DNA of 64,000 nt, from contig CM026424.1 of NCBI GenBank assembly GCA_014871385.1, positions 20,303,321 through 20,367,320 of the forward strand, in the 5' to 3' direction. Each line of letters begins with the position of its first letter. Within the stretch, counting starts at the first letter, position 1. Under the pieces are notes generated by a model. That model did no database searches, was not told the origin of the DNA, and saw only the letters and a program-made list of their open reading frames with translations. Shown piece by piece: positions 12,792 through 25,805 of the stretch. Source of the stretch: Ceratodon purpureus (lineage: Eukaryota; Streptophyta; Bryopsida; Pseudoditrichales; Ditrichaceae). The position numbers and the translations under genes were made by a program.

Positions 12792-15700
12792 CTACAAAGC
12801 GAAAACCAAAGGAATGATCCCGAAATCAATGCTGGAAGCAGCAATATGAATACAGATTATGATATTGACAATGCAGGGCCAGATTCAATCTGCAAGAAAG
12901 TAAGACTTCTCCCTCGAACCCAAAAGTAACTGCATATGCCTTACTAATTGATGCTCGATTAGTCCCACGTGTGCTCCGTCAGCAACAATGGGTACATGGG
13001 GACCGCTAGTATTTATTTTGTCCCCCTAAACCCTATGTAATATGAATTCACATGATTCAGATTTTTAGCCTCGGATATCCATAATCCGTAAGATGCTTCA
13101 TAGAATGTCAAACTCCATTCGCATGCCCCGTGGGATTTAGAGCAAACTTTCCTCCACATTCCAGAAATTTACGAAGAGCACATACCTTGTTCTTGCAGAA
13201 TTCAAGTGATAGGCTCGGTGCCATAAACGACAATGGCCTCATAGGGTTCCTGATGTTTGATACTCGGCATCGTGGCGCAGTTTTCTCTGTACTGTTTGTT
13301 TCGGATGTGTTCCTGCAGTGGCGTTCTTTATCGGCAGCTCTCTACAACACCCCTTCCTACTCCTCGCTTCGTCGTCCCGTTCACCCCATACAAGCACTGC
13401 CCTAACCCTAAACCGTAGCCAGAAGCGTTGAATCAGCGACCCGTAATTCAGACAATCTACTGTGACGTATTTGACGAGGCTTGCATATCGTAAACCCCTT
13501 AACCAAAATAAGAACACCAATTTCTGAGGAGCCTAGGTGACCGTAGGTTTACCTGTGCCAGCTGCTACGACGCTCGGACCGCTTCTGCTTCACAGGAAGA
13601 CCTCATATCCTAAACCCTTCGTCTGGCTCCGTGCATAACACAAAATAACCGATGAAGTCCACATCCAGTTCGTTGTCGCCCCTTGCCTGCGTTGTACACT
13701 GCGCGCACCGGCTGCTTCACCACTTCGGTTTCGGCACCTTCGCCCCCGTTCACGCCAATCGTGCTCGTATCGAACCCCCTCAGATAGACCAAATCGACGT
13801 CACCGTAGCTGGTACTAATCTGACGTTGCTCTGTCCCCAGGGTTGGTATCAGTTCATTGCACAACCGAAAACGCTAATCGACGCCTTCGCAGAATCCATC
13901 ACCCGGGTTCCCAAATTCTCCGAATTCGACACCGCTCTCGACCTCCGAACCCTAATTGCTGTCTAAACCTAATTCGGAGCTCAAACCCTGGCCTGAGCTC
14001 CAATTCGATTCTTCCGATCAGCAGCATCTTCTCCGCATAATCCCAGCATGTGCTATCGCATTTACTCCCCCCCCCCCTCCTTCATTTCGAATATCGTACC
14101 ATCACATTCACTGATCCAGTTGGAGCTTGTGGCATTTCAGATGCTCTCAGAACATTTCCTCCGCCAAACTGGACTTCTATGAGGACTGTCCTGTCAGGCG
14201 GTTAAGGCAAGGGACTGTGTGCAGCCATTTTCGAGGCCTCAGTAATGAGGTTCCCAAAGAACAGCTCAACCACCGGGTGAGGCGTGGCACTCTCCCGAGG
14301 CACTGCCGTTCCAATGCCACTTTCCACACAGTGATTTCGAAGTGGACTTACATTTTCCAAATTATGTTTTTTTGAATTTTTCTTTTTTTGAACCCTCCAC
14401 GTCACTCTTAAATTAGGGGAGAAATATTCGAATGCCTCAAATTTTCACTTTAAAGCACAGAAAAGTTTCGTTCTAAACAGCTCCCCGAAAACACCAAAAC
14501 GAAACTTTTGAACTCTACAAACTCCCAAGGTACGCGCTCAAACCCATTTTGGGAACCGCAATTCACATTGGGGGGGTACAGTGCAGTCAAAAGTGGTTTC
14601 CGACATTCCTCCACTCTTTTTTGTCCACTTCTTCAAATACCGGTTTTCACTTTGGATCACTTGCCGCGACTCGTACGGCATCATAAAAGCCTCACAACGG
14701 TTCCAAAATTTCGTACACTCAAGATAACCGAGTCTACTTTCTATACCCGAAGCCCCTTCCAACATACCATAAAATTATATGTCACTTTTCTCAATGTTTA
14801 CAACAATGGCTGAAAATGGCAATGAGCTAACCACTTTTGTGGTACACTTTATTGTGCTTCCCCCCTAACACTATTCGCGACAACGCTATGCGTCCGGAAG
14901 GCTACTGTAGAATCACGGACGAGGACCAAAATAGAGAGGATTCCATGCGAAAATGAAACCACAAGCACAATGGAGCACATGAGATATGTCGGAACGAAGA
15001 ATGTGCTGAGGCAAAAAGCACAACGCCCAACCCTCATAACAAATGAGACTCATACAAGGCACGGGCATACCTCAGGGAGTGCGGGACGGAGCACGGGAGA
15101 TGTGGCAAAAGAAGTGCGGATCAAACGCATGCCAAATGCTGAACTTATAGTCGGAAATTGAGACTTCCTCAGAACGGAGTAGGGCGAAGGCAGGCGACAT
15201 GGCTAGCCCACATCCGAGATAGGTGGTAATGAAAGTATCATGGGTTTTACATAGAAGGGAGGTACGTCAATCTTCTCATCGCCAGTCATTCGAGGAAAGT
15301 GTGATTGACAGCGACTGGGTATGGTTTCGTGGTGGGCACTTCGATCGCATCTACCATCATCATCTGCCTACACCATAATTCATTTCAATAGAATGACGTT
15401 TGAGGGATACATATCCACGAAATGAAATCATTCAGCATTGTGATGTGAAGTCCCTTCTTCGCGTTCCATCATGCTTGTTCTCCAGGTGATGTCGCAGTGA
15501 AGTGACCCTATCACCATGTCGTCAGGTCTACTGTTATCTCAGCCCCGTCACACAACTGAATACACGTCTCAGAAAGCCCTGTCTTGGTTCACAGCATACG
15601 GGTATCATCGGAGGCGACCTCTGAAGTGCCCGACTTATAATGGGTCTAAGCACAACTGGCCTCAATCTGCTCCATTGTTGGAATAAGTAATCGCGATGTT

Positions 15701-17089
15701 GTCAAACATCTCATCTTCAGAAATTCTTGCATGACTGGCATGCCTCTCTGAAGTAAAAAACAGACCCCCACTAATTCAAAAGAAGGCAGAACACATCCAA
15801 ATAACTGCAGTTACCACGTGTGGATGTCAGTTGCGAATTGAACCTGATTTAACAAGCATTGCTCAATTGTTTTCCACATCTGCCTACTCAGGATGTCTCT
15901 TCAGGCAATTCGTAATAGCATAGGCATTCAATTACAATGTACAAAGGATATGCTAAACGCTGAGTGTAAAATGACTTTGTCATCCCACCATTACCTATCT
16001 CAGTGGGAGAGTACAAAGAAAATCGGAATGGAAAAACAATTCAGTATTTGCAAGGAGTCGATGTTCTGAATCAATACATGCAATTATATCATCCAGCACA
16101 CAAGTAATAAGAGAATTACTTTTCTCCAGTGAGTATGTGACGTACAAGTAGAGTATAATACGTACTTGTACTGGGGAAGAAGCTCTTGTTTTTCTTTTCA
16201 ACAGTAACGGTGACCACCACATTTGTGCTCATGAACCCGCCTCCACTGTCTATCCTGGAAATACAATCCGCAGCATGCCGTACTGATTATGAATTTCAAC
16301 AAATGGTACTGTACTGTAAAATCTACTAGCATATACTCCACTGATTCCTATGATACTGTGCGGATTCAGAACGTTGACATACTTATAATGACACCCGTAT
16401 TGTCAATCGAAATATAGGAATTCCTAACGTCATCCTTCAATGCTGATATATGAGTTCATAATATATAGAGAACGATACCTCTCTTATTCAGTGACTGTGA
16501 CTGCGAGTATGCTCCTGTACGTCACTGATACTTTATTCATCCCATTCTCTCATATGATCCCAACTCCTGCACAGGTTGCGTATAAGCCGAGTTCATGAGA
16601 AACAATCGTCAAATACTTTAAAACAATCTGCTGTTAGGATGGGTCCTAACACAATCACATTACAAATTCAAAAACACTTTCTCTTGCATATCAAAGAGTC
16701 ATTATAGCATAGAGACCTCTACATGTTCGATATGAAATGAAGTGTGATACCTGTACATTTGGCATAAACCACGCACTGAAGTACTGAATTCTGTACTGAA
16801 GAGTCTCAGTTACTGACCTACTTCAGAATGTCACCCAGTACGGAGACATCCTCCTGTATCGTTTGTTCCTCTTTGCCATGAAGGGTACATTATAACCTGC
16901 AGATATATGCCGAAACACAATGAACAGCGTACCGGAGCAGAAGAATTCCTCTACGTAGTACAAGAACGTGTACAATGAATACAGCTCTACCTAGAAACAC
17001 TTCACACCCTCAAGGATGGAAACAAGGGTCTTCTGAACTGTTAGAACTCAACATTGCGTTAGGCTATTCGGATCACAATACTCATTTCA
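12792..17089. other. Long intergenic stretch without a supported gene
   Basis: No confident coding exons. There are short TTTAGGG-like telomere motifs on the complement near 13,025, 13,402 and 13,607, a run of 11 C near 14,066, and one minus-strand frame (about 16,000-16,140, SLITCVLDDIIACIDSEHRL) that looks coding but is unassigned. Stop density and lack of splice-bounded frames suggest decayed repeats. Confidence 0.4.
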
Positions 17090-17835
17090 GAATTCGTTCG
17101 CGGTGTCCCATGTGCTCGTATAGTGGAAAGGAACCGTTGTCGTATCCACCTCCGTCTCTTCCATTTCATCGACAGGATCCGTCTCCTCCTGTAGAGTGTC
17201 CTCCTCATCCAACGCCTCCTCCGCCAAGACTTGGTCCACCATGGCGGCTGGAATAGGCTGCGGAATTTCCCCTCCCGGACCTTCCACTATGTTGTCGCCC
17301 CCTTACGTTGGAGAGCAGTACCGCATCTAATCTTCCAGCTGCGCTCAGTGTCTCTCCACCTTGTTCGGAGGTTACCCTTCTTGACCGTGGCTCTATCTGC
17401 CTTACAATCTTCCACTCGGGGTCACAAACGTCATCCACAAAGTAAACCTGAAATTACAAAATCCCCGTGTCCATGATTGGACAGACGTTCACAAAAGAAA
17501 GAGAGCAATGAAAACAACGTACTTCACTTTCACAAAGATGAATCGAAAACACGCGGAGCCTCAAATGAATGCCACAGCTGCTGTACTTGGTTCGGAAACA
17601 CATAAGGCTCAACAGGAGGTGTTTGTCTTGCAGCATATTTCACACACCAGAAACCATGTTCATCTTGGCGAATGGTGGGATGACCATGGATATTAGGTTT
17701 AATCCACGAGCACTTTAATGCTATAAATTTATGTATTCCATAGTCGACTACAACGATGTCCTTTATAATTCCAACATAGTTCAGTGCGGCCTCGACTGAA
17801 CTATGTCCATTTGGCTCACACGGTTCTCCAGCCAC
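17090..17835 (-). mobile_element. CACTA (En/Spm) transposon remnant, DUF4216 region
   Basis: Minus-strand translation matches the C-terminal DUF4216 module of CACTA transposases: NYVGIIKDIVVVDYG, FIALKCSWIKPN, DEHGFWCVKYAARQ and PYVFPNQVQQ, then after a non-coding gap (about 17,450-17,575) VYFVDDVCDPEWKIVRQIEP, ending in an acidic tail (17,087-17,287). In the family this part follows the TNP2-type transposase domain, which is absent here. The junction after PNQVQQ has no proper GT donor and several frames are interrupted, so it is a relic. No CACTA terminal repeats were found. Confidence 0.7.
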
Positions 17836-17849
17836 GCACTGAATGCTAT

Positions 17850-19100
17850 GTATCGCCTTCCCCTTCCTCTCTCATATTCCGCCTCTAAGAGCGTATACTC
17901 TCTGCAGAATAAGAAGAGAGTACATGATTATCGTAAACACATGTTACCCTTCATCTCTAAATTCTAAAACAGTTAAACATGGATTTTATCTTTTTTGGTG
18001 CAATGTTGGATCAAGAAATTATACAATAAATCTTTTAAAGTTTAAATCTAAATTTTATAGATTAATTGTCTGAATAACAAATGAAAATTTACAAGTTTCT
18101 CAAGACCCAACAATCCAATGTAAACTTCAATTCTAAATTAACAATTCTACAATTCACTACAATGTCTCTTCTACAATTCTAATGAAGCCTATGTTAAAAA
18201 ATGAGATAAAATGTAATGCACCACATTTACAAATGAGTCTCAAATATGGATGAAAATACAAATGAGTCTCAAATATGGATGAAAATACAATTTGAGTGCG
18301 CATATAAAATATAACATAGATATACCTTATTCTTGATGTATTCTACACTTAATTTTGTGCGCCTACCAATTTTTTTTTCCCATATAACACTTATAATTAC
18401 TGATTATACTTATGATGGTAACACTTATTATTGATTATACTTATGTGGATTGTCAATTAATGTGATATTCGATCAAAAGAATCAACATGCTAAAGCCTAA
18501 TACAATATGCTTCAAATTAAAAATAAAAAAATAGTTCTTTTTAAAGTGCATAAATTATATATTGGCATCAGTAAATTTATGTAAAAAAATTTAATTAAAA
18601 TTTAAAAAATCCAAAACAAAATAGAATATTATATAAATAAGAACTATTAAGTATGTCGTGCCATTCTACTATGAAATTGTATTTACTTCATATATATACA
18701 AGTTTTTTATATAGTTTTTTTTCCTAGATGAAATTTACAGTATATAATACATTAAATAATAAATAATTAATACTATCCATTTCACAAAATTAAATAAATA
18801 ACTTCTGCCACATTAACATGTTTCAATTTTTAAAACAAGCTTATTAAAAACTTAAATTCCAAAATTTCTTTATGTTGCATCAAATTACTATTTATTTTTG
18901 TCCATGGAAAAAAAATCTCTCGATCCATCTGAGTTTACAATAGAATCAAATCTGTTATCAATATTACTATTGATGTTGATATTACCATTATCATTATTAT
19001 TAGTGTTGTTATTCAGCAAAATCTTCTTGGAAATTCCAATCAAAGTAATCAGACATTAATTTATTTCTTAGAAGTAATATCAAACATACTCAATGAGGCT
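17850..19100. other. AT-rich intergenic DNA
   Basis: Very AT-rich with many homopolymer runs. It includes a short tandem duplication at about 18,228-18,290 (unit AAATGAGTCTCAAATATGGA and following bases). No gene seen. Confidence 0.5.
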
Positions 19101-19779
19101 TAAATCTGCAGTTACTAGCCTTTCTCTAGTAAAACAAAAGGTCCCCACATTCTCCAACGTGACACCAACAATTAAAATATTATATTTAATTCCCAAACAC
19201 ATGTTTCCGGCGAGACATCCAGAATTTCCTGCAACTCAAGTTCACCAAACACCTCCAATCACGGCAAACAACACACAATCAGAGAATCACCAACCGCCTC
19301 GACAAACACTTTTACACGAGTCAAGGACGACGCACTCCTTGAAACGTTCGGCATTGAAGAAGGGCGTCGAACAAGTTTACTTTGTATAACATTTCAACTG
19401 TACCAATGGACATTATGGCCACGCACTAAGTTACTAACCAAGCATATTCTGCCTCGACGACGCCACGTACTCCGACTGGAAGTATCCGAAGCCACGGTCC
19501 AAATAAGAACTTCCTGAAATCTAGAACGAGGGAAAATAATAAAGACTAATAAACAGCCGGGAAGGTGCCATGATCGACCACGGATCAGCTGCGAAACAGC
19601 AACAGCGTCGAATGCACCGAATGCACCGAATGGGCCGACTGACTGACGTGCACTGAGTGGCCGCCGTCGGCGCATGACCGTGACAATTGTGTCCCGCGCA
19701 ATCGGAGCTTTACCAGTTAGTGGCCCGGACCACTGTGTCTAGCACGGGTTGATGGCCATCTTGTTGCAAACTGCCATGC

Positions 19780-19786
19780 TATAAAT
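19780..19786 (+). promoter_or_regulatory. TATA box of the AGP-like gene
   Basis: TATAAAT, 178 bp upstream of the ATG at 19,964, preceded by a GC-rich proximal region; the expected start of transcription is near 19,812. Placement fits a plant TATA promoter for the secreted protein downstream. Confidence 0.5.
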
Positions 19787-19963
19787 CTAGAACTGGAACT
19801 ATCACAAATCACAACTTGCAGATCAACGGCTTTTGAGCAGACCTGAGTTCTTCGATCAGAGCTCATCGATTAGTGTTTGCAGCAAGGGGTAGCGATCAGG
19901 TCTCAGAAGCAGAAGGTGGTCGAACAGGTCTAGCTAGTAGGAGTTCTACAGAGCGGTTTCGAG

Positions 19964-20278
19964 ATGGCGATGAAGCAGTCAGTGGTGTTGGCAGCAATGG
20001 TGGTGCTCGTCGTGTTGATGGTTGTGCCGGAAGTGAGCGCGTCGAGGCCGTTTGCGCCCAGTTACGCGCCTGGTCCAGCTCCGGAGTATTCTGGTGGACC
20101 GATCTATAATCCGGAGTTCGCGCCCAGTTGGGCTCCGGTGTACGCGCCTGAGGGTGCATTGTCGACTTCAGTTGAGGATGCTCCTGTCGGCTCTCCTGAT
20201 TGCACTCCGAGCTTGGGACCCAGCGCAGTGGATGGGCCAGATCCCGCTTACGCCCCCGGACCCATGTCAGGCGTGTAA
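19964..20278 (+). CDS. Small secreted Pro/Ala-rich (arabinogalactan-like) protein
   Basis: Single-exon frame of 104 residues. An N-terminal signal peptide is clear: MAMKQ, then a hydrophobic core (VVLAAMVVLVVLMVV), then a likely cleavage site after EVSA. The mature part is short and rich in Pro, Ala, Tyr and Ser, with repeated F/YAP motifs (RPFAPSYAPGPAPEY, EFAPSWAPVYAPEG, AYAPGPMSG). This is the dipeptide style of arabinogalactan or proline-rich wall proteins, in which such prolines are hydroxylated and glycosylated. The last hydrophobic stretch is too short for a GPI signal. The ATG is the first in-frame one after the TATA box at 19,780. Function is inferred from composition only; there is no named family. 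Confidence 0.65.
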   Translation: MAMKQSVVLAAMVVLVVLMVVPEVSASRPFAPSYAPGPAPEYSGGPIYNPEFAPSWAPVYAPEGALSTSVEDAPVGSPDCTPSLGPSAVDGPDPAYAPGPMSGV

Positions 20279-20383
20279 GAGATTCATGTTTTACGAGTAC
20301 TGCGGACGTCTTGACCTTCGGCGAATCTTTGTTCATTGTAGGGCATTTCTGTAGAGATAGTGGTTTTTAAAAGCTCGAGGAGA

Positions 20384-20940
20384 ATCCAGGGTTTCTACAA
20401 TGGTCTTGAGATCATGGACATTGATGCAGAGTAGCCTTTTTTGGTCGTCATGAGCCGTGTGCAGATGAACTTTTCGTGTGGGAATATAAATATTGAAAGC
20501 GTGAGCATCCCCAACGAGAGGACGCTCCCTTTTGCTACATTGGTGATATAGACCTTACATTTTGCGTTCTTGTATAATTTTGTTGTTCAATTTACTAACT
20601 AGTATACCTGAATTGGAATGTACCCATTGTTGGATCGGAATGACCTCATTGCATTCGAACATGTTCGCCCTTTGATTCTGCAGCCAGTGGCCCAGTACAG
20701 CTTCTTCCGCCTCTTTTGAAGTTGAGATGTAATTAGTGCGCACGTATCAGTTACCATGACAGGGATCGGAATGACCTCATTGCAAACGAAAATGGTTTTT
20801 GAAAGCCCGCGGTGAAACCTGCCCAGGTTTCTACAATATTGGTCTTGAATTCACGGACATCGATGCAGAGTAGCCTGTTTTGGTCGTCATGAACCGTGTG
20901 CAAATGAACATTTCATTTGAGAATGTAAATATTTTGAATT
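20384..20940 (+). repeat. Diverged tandem duplication of the AGP-like 3' flank
   Basis: The block at about 20,390-20,510 (TTTCTACAATGGTCTTGAG, then GATGCAGAGTAGCCT, then TTGGTCGTCATGA) recurs at about 20,825-20,940 with roughly 85-90% identity. The phrase GGATCGGAATGACCTCATTG also occurs at 20,633 and 20,763. This suggests duplication of the 3' untranslated region. Confidence 0.7.
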
Positions 20941-21872
20941 AATTTTACGTGTTGGTTGCCTTCATACAAAAAATGAATAGAATGAATTTCGATACCTAAA
21001 ATGGATTTCGTTAGAGATAACTGTTTCAGAATCGAAACATGTACATGACAAGCTGGTAGGCACATGAAAAATTGGGAAAAGCTCGTCAATAGTTGTAAAC
21101 ATCATCGTCTCTGGTTTGAATGGAATTTTGTGGAAGCCAAAGTCTTTCTCTAGTAGAGAGTCTTCTTCCGTAGGGGTAAGCCCAGTAGCTATCTGCAATT
21201 AAATATTCCTTACGAGGTGGGCTTCTGAATTGGCTTCATAAAAAGGTAAAATGAGCCATCTAATAAACTTACATTCGCATATACAAGAGAGCCAGAATGT
21301 CCTGCATTTGAAAAAACAATTAAACACTGATAACCTCCAAAGCCCCTCGCTTCTCTCGATAGAAAAGAAGGGCTTCAGAACGCGTGCAAACCTGGTAGAA
21401 GAGGTCTGAATGACATGTTCCGCGTTTCTCAAAGCCGATGTACATTCACAAAGCCCCAGTTTCGTCAGAATTTAATGGTAAATTAAGCATCACAATTGCA
21501 TCAAAACCTGCCCAGTTTAACATCAAAACACAGCTGGTCTCATCACCACTAACCGGAGCTTAACCGCCCAACAGTACTGAAACTGATCCGGACTTAAAAT
21601 CTCACCATAGCTAGACCATTTATGAAAAAATTAAGATAATCTTCCGGATTCAAACACCAACCTGTTGTTCTAGCAATCAACGTATCGATCAAAAAAATTT
21701 GCATCTTGTAGCACGATAGCTAAAGCACTCTGAGTGTCGTTCGAGACTGCTGCAAATATGCCCATGTTTTGCAAAAATGATAAATTCAGACATATCTACT
21801 AACAAAACTGATATCGTGCATTAGATCACAGATCACCCACCTTCACTGAACAGATAACTAATGACGCTACAG
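20941..21872. other. Intergenic, no supported gene
   Basis: A minus-strand frame at 20,962-21,198 (IATGLTPTEEDSLLEKDFGFHKIPF) has exon-like composition and an ATTTAATTGCAG-type border, but I cannot assign it. Otherwise nothing is seen. Confidence 0.3.
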
Positions 21873-23145
21873 CAACTATGGCGTTCGTTTTCCCTAATTG
21901 CGAAGCGACTGGCCTGCATGGTCACCTCTTCGGGGACATCCCCGAACTCGCTCGACATCCTCTCTCACGTCAACCTTTCAAATGGAATTCCTGCTGATGT
22001 AAGTGTTTTGGTTCCCTAGTATGAATCGGTGATTAGGAATGCTTGTTTGGATTATCTTTCTACCTGAATTTCAAGAGAAAGCTCTTTGGTTTATCTGTAA
22101 ATCATGTTACTATGTCTTCTTCTTCTGAAGCCAACTTTGCAAGTTTCAGTGGATTACAGAGCGGAAACTCCTTTACAAGTCAGCAGGAAGCTTGAACTTG
22201 TCATGTATCCTCATTTGTCCCTGTACATCATCGAGTTCTGAAGTCTAGCTATCTTTTAATGACCTAGGCTTCAACCTGGGCAATTTTATTGATAGAATTT
22301 GATTGAATAATGTGGTTAGTTTTTCAAACGTGAAGTTCAACTTTGGACGTGGTTCTTGACAAGCCTAGCCTTGACGGACGACTGGTACGCTGGAGTGCTC
22401 GCCAGACTGCACATAAACGCATTTCGTATCGAAAGGGTGGATCAAGATGACTCTGAGAATATACTTGCAGCAGCAGCAGCATCAATATTGGGAGAAAGCA
22501 TTCTAGGTTCGGCTGTTTACGTCCTGCCCTCAATGTACAATCATGATTGTGGTAAGGCTCTCTTCATCCCATTGTTGTAAGTGTATCTACAGTAGTATTG
22601 GAATTAGCTGTTCTAGAAAGCTGACGAAGGTAATGTACGAGGGTTATGCCTATGAGGTGCAATAAACGCCGCTATCCCTACTTTGAGATTGCACTTGCGA
22701 AATGATAGCTGAGATGGATTGTCGAAAGAACTTAATGTTCAACATGCTGGCAAGGGTACTCAGTATTGATTGAATAACTGAACGCTGGATGCATTGATTA
22801 ATGGCAGACCCAAACGTCGATATTCTTTGGCCTGACAACGCATCAGCGAACCTGGTGGCTCGTCGGAGCATAAAATCAGGTAGAAAATCTCGCAAGAGGT
22901 TATCTTACATCAGTTTTACTCCGACAGTGCAGTAGTTCAGATGTCATTCCGAGGCTGCGATTTAATGCCAGTTTTATCCAAATCAGTCTGGTGTGTTTTC
23001 TGAGGGTTTGGTTTTGGAATCCATAGGTGAAGAGCTGCACATAACATACATAGATGCAAGCATGGCTCCGGATAAGAGGTGTAGTTTCCTAGAGGAACAC
23101 TACGGTTTTACCTGCAAATGTGCTCGTTGCAGAGATGGAGACTGA
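21873..23145 (+). CDS. SET-domain protein, ATXR4/SDG38-like (C-terminal exons)
   Basis: Protein lysine methyltransferase-type SET domain. Supported exons are 21873-21998 (KRLACMVTSS, NSLDILSHVNLSNGI), about 22369-22551, 22808-22879 and 23027-23145. Key motifs are LTDDWYAGVLARLHINAFRI, GSAVYVLPSMYNHDC (the SET NHxC motif), PNVDILWPDNASANLVARR, GEELHITYIDASM (catalytic-core Tyr) and a Cys cluster FTCKCARC before the stop. Phases match across the last three introns (1, 1). The order matches the plant ATXR4 subfamily from memory. An exon near 22,150 (WITERKLLYKSAG) is uncertain. The N-terminal SET half is not found upstream, so the gene is either 5'-truncated or has a distant first exon. It converges on the membrane-protein gene ending at 23,286. 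Confidence 0.7.
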
Positions 23146-23285
23146 AGGATTTTTATCTGCTACTTGTTGACAGACATTTTTTGGTAGGTTCTTCAGAGTC
23201 CACATTAGCTTGTGGGGCTATGGCAAGCCTCATTTTCTACGGTTTCTCGTTTCTCTAGATAATTGGACGAAGATTACTGCTAGAT

Positions 23286-23478
23286 TCACACATTGTATTG
23301 CTTAGAAAACAGGTTTCGGTGAACAACATACAGGTTTAAGCCTTCTGATAACCTCTTGCGATTGCCGACGACCCAAACTAACGCTGCAGAGAGAGGCACA
23401 ATGACGTAGGCAGCTGTTCGCAACTGTGCTTCAGTCTCTCGTGACAGGGCTCCTATGCGTGACCAATCTCCACTATAC
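23286..23478 (-). CDS. 3' exon of an interrupted membrane-protein gene
   Basis: Last exon of a gene whose other exons lie at 60,271-60,766, on the far side of the 36.5-kb element. It begins after a CAG acceptor and reads YSGDWSRIGALSRETEAQL, then a hydrophobic span (AAYVIVPLSAALVWVVG), ending at TGA (23,286-23,288). The donor at 60,271 ends in phase 2 (GG) and this exon supplies the completing G, giving VDAG-YSGDWSRIG across the junction. That continuity is the main evidence that the two belong together. I recall similar plant plastid proteins of unknown function with this GFVDAGYSGDWSRIG block, but the family name is not certain. Confidence 0.7.
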
Positions 23479-23544
23479 CTGCCACCACATGACGTGTAAC
23501 AATGTATCATTAGATTTAAAAGGGCACTGCAGCAACTCAATAAC

Positions 23545-23548
23545 TAGT
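23545..23548. repeat. Target-site duplication, left copy (TAGT)
   Basis: TAGT directly abuts the left terminal repeat and reappears at 60,064-60,067 directly after the right one. A 4-bp match is short, but it sits exactly at both TIR borders. Confidence 0.6.
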
Positions 23549-23583
23549 AACCTCATATTGATTAAAATGGCCACTTCACGTTA
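23549..23583 (+). repeat. Left terminal inverted repeat (35 bp)
   Basis: Begins AACCTCATATTGATTAAAAT and continues to CGTTA. It is identical over 35 bp to the reverse complement of 60,029-60,063. A partial echo (AAAATGGCC) follows immediately inside. Confidence 0.9.
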
Positions 23584-23773
23584 AAATGGCCGCTTGATAT
23601 ACTGTGACTGCACCAAAAGGTAAAAATGCCAAAGTGGAATAATGTTATGGTGAATACAATATGTGACATTGAAATAAATTTATTAAGAATTACAAACATT
23701 AAATTTATGAATTTAAAGAAATCAGATAAAAAGAAAAGAAAGTAGGTTCAAGAAAGAAAGGGTTCTTTTAATG

Positions 23774-23912
23774 ATAAAGAAATGTCAATAAAGATAAAGA
23801 AATATCAATAAAGATAAAGAAATGTCAATAAAGATAAAGAAATGTTGATAAAGATAAAGAAATGTTGATAAAGATAAAGAAATGTGGATAAAGATAAAGA
23901 AATGGACATCCA
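23774..23912 (+). repeat. Left subterminal 20-bp tandem repeat
   Basis: About seven units of 20 bp (GATAAAGAAATGTCAATAAA and variants with ATATC, TTG or GTGG). The core AAAGAAATG is repeated in inverted orientation near the right end, as expected for subterminal protein-binding sites of a TIR transposon. Confidence 0.85.
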
Positions 23913-23949
23913 TAAAGATTACTTTCTACTTACTTTATACATGGACGAG

Positions 23950-24075
23950 TACGCTTTTTATATCGCTTTTATAAGCCTTTTAGTTATCTTTTATATGCCT
24001 ATTATATGCCTTTTATATGCCTATTATATGCCTTTTATATGCTTCTTAAACACCCTTTATACGTCGTTTATGGGC
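23950..24075 (+). repeat. TTTTATATGCC short tandem repeat
   Basis: Imperfect repeats of TTTTATATGCC/TATTATATGCC about 20 bp apart, just inside the left subterminal array. Confidence 0.7.
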
Positions 24076-25805
24076 TAAGGCATGAACTCAATAATTTTGT
24101 TATGATTTAGGTTCCGGTCATGCTGCGTATGAGTCAAATTTTACTAGATGTAGTTGTAACTTTGGCACAACATGGAAGGTTCACTTAACTTTCTAAGAAG
24201 ACCATTCATGCTTTAGAATTCCTCATTCTTTAGGGGTACTCCTAAACCTAGAATTGAGTATCATGTGTCAATAAGAGATGGTCGTCGTTCACGTGCAATA
24301 CGAAGCTCTAGCTTCTTCCATGGTCTCTCCAAAAAATACATCTTCAATATTTATCTTTGCCAAGACTGAAGACCTCTCTTCCGGCATCACTTAGGGTTCA
24401 ATTGTATGTGGATTTAGTGTGTCAGAGATTCTCTAAGAATGTCGAAGCTATGTTCCATGGTTGATTATTTTACTTGTGGGTTTCCTAAGCTCAAGCATGG
24501 ATGCTTTGGTTTTGGTTATTTAGATGCCCCTCGCATTTAGAAATGTGAATTGTGAATTGTTTAGTCACTGAGATGCTAAATTGCTGTTGGCATTGTAGCC
24601 GCTCCCAAACCCGGGTGAGGTATGTTTTAATGAGAATGGCCACAATTGTCTGTTGTGCCATGTGCATGTTAACCTATTTATCAAGGAGCTTTCTTTCAAA
24701 GCATTCATTTTAAAAGCATTCTTTCAAATCTCCTGAAATCAAAGTTATCATGGTGAAACTATAACTCAGACGAAGATTGAACTGCATTTGACAATCTCAA
24801 ATTTTCAGCTAGCTTCAGTTCTTGGAAATAGCTAACTATCATGAAGTGTCGAATATTCATGAAGCAATGCACAGTACATCGCTCATAGACCTAACCGATT
24901 GCCTTCACAAAACTCGGCTCTTTTCCTCTTTAATAATTCAGACAATTCTGCACTCGGTACATGTTTGGGCAACGTGGATTGAAACGGTTGGACTGAAACA
25001 CAATGCTCAAACTTGGAATACCAAACACTTGGTAAAGAATTGGTGCTCATATAAGCGATACATAGCTTGTTGTGCATTTATTTACAAGAGGGTTCTGATT
25101 GAATGAACTTCCTCTCTGAAGATATACGGGAAGTGGAGATCATCTTCTACATGAATGTACCGGATAAGTATTCAAGCCACAGCAAAGCAAATCTAATCAG
25201 ACTCACAAGGACAAGCATTCAATAGTTTTGAATTCCACATCGACTCATTGATGACCGATGGATTGGCCTTTCTGTAATCAGCTTCCATGATATATTCTGA
25301 GTCCAAAACTATTAACACCCTTGGACCTCCATGATATATTTTGAGAGAAAATTACCTCAACAACTGTGGCCCCTTATTAGAAATGTTCAACTCGATTTCA
25401 ACATCAGCGGTGTGGTTCAAAAAATGCTACCCTCTAAGAGATTCTCAAATGAGTAGCAGCACAAAAATAATGACTGCATGCACCTAGAGTCGATGAGGTG
25501 CCCTTTTCTGCGCAAAGAACGAGCTGTCACATTTTGGAGCAGAAGAAGAAATTGTGGTCATTGGAAGAGGCCAAAGTAAATGAAGTGTCCAGGTTTGTTT
25601 CACCACTACCCCTAAGTCATTTTAAAATACTGAAATGAGAATAAACATACACTGAAAATACAACTTATAACAAGCATAGGTAGGTGTAAATTCAGTTTAT
25701 CGATAGCTTCTTGACCTTCATTTGTAGAATCATTGCGTGAGGACTGTGATTGTGAAAATAGTTGGAATGCTGTCTTGTAGAATCATTTGATCAATGTTGA
25801 TGACA
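24076..25805. other. Element interior, no supported gene
   Basis: Moderately AT-rich with many stops in all frames. No recognisable exon. Confidence 0.4.

Noticed and set aside
13025..13615. Interstitial telomere
   Set aside because: Only isolated CCCTAAA-like words, no tandem run.
22886..23352. CGCAAGAGGTTATC shared by the SET gene intron and the neighbouring exon
   Set aside because: Only 14 bp; likely chance.
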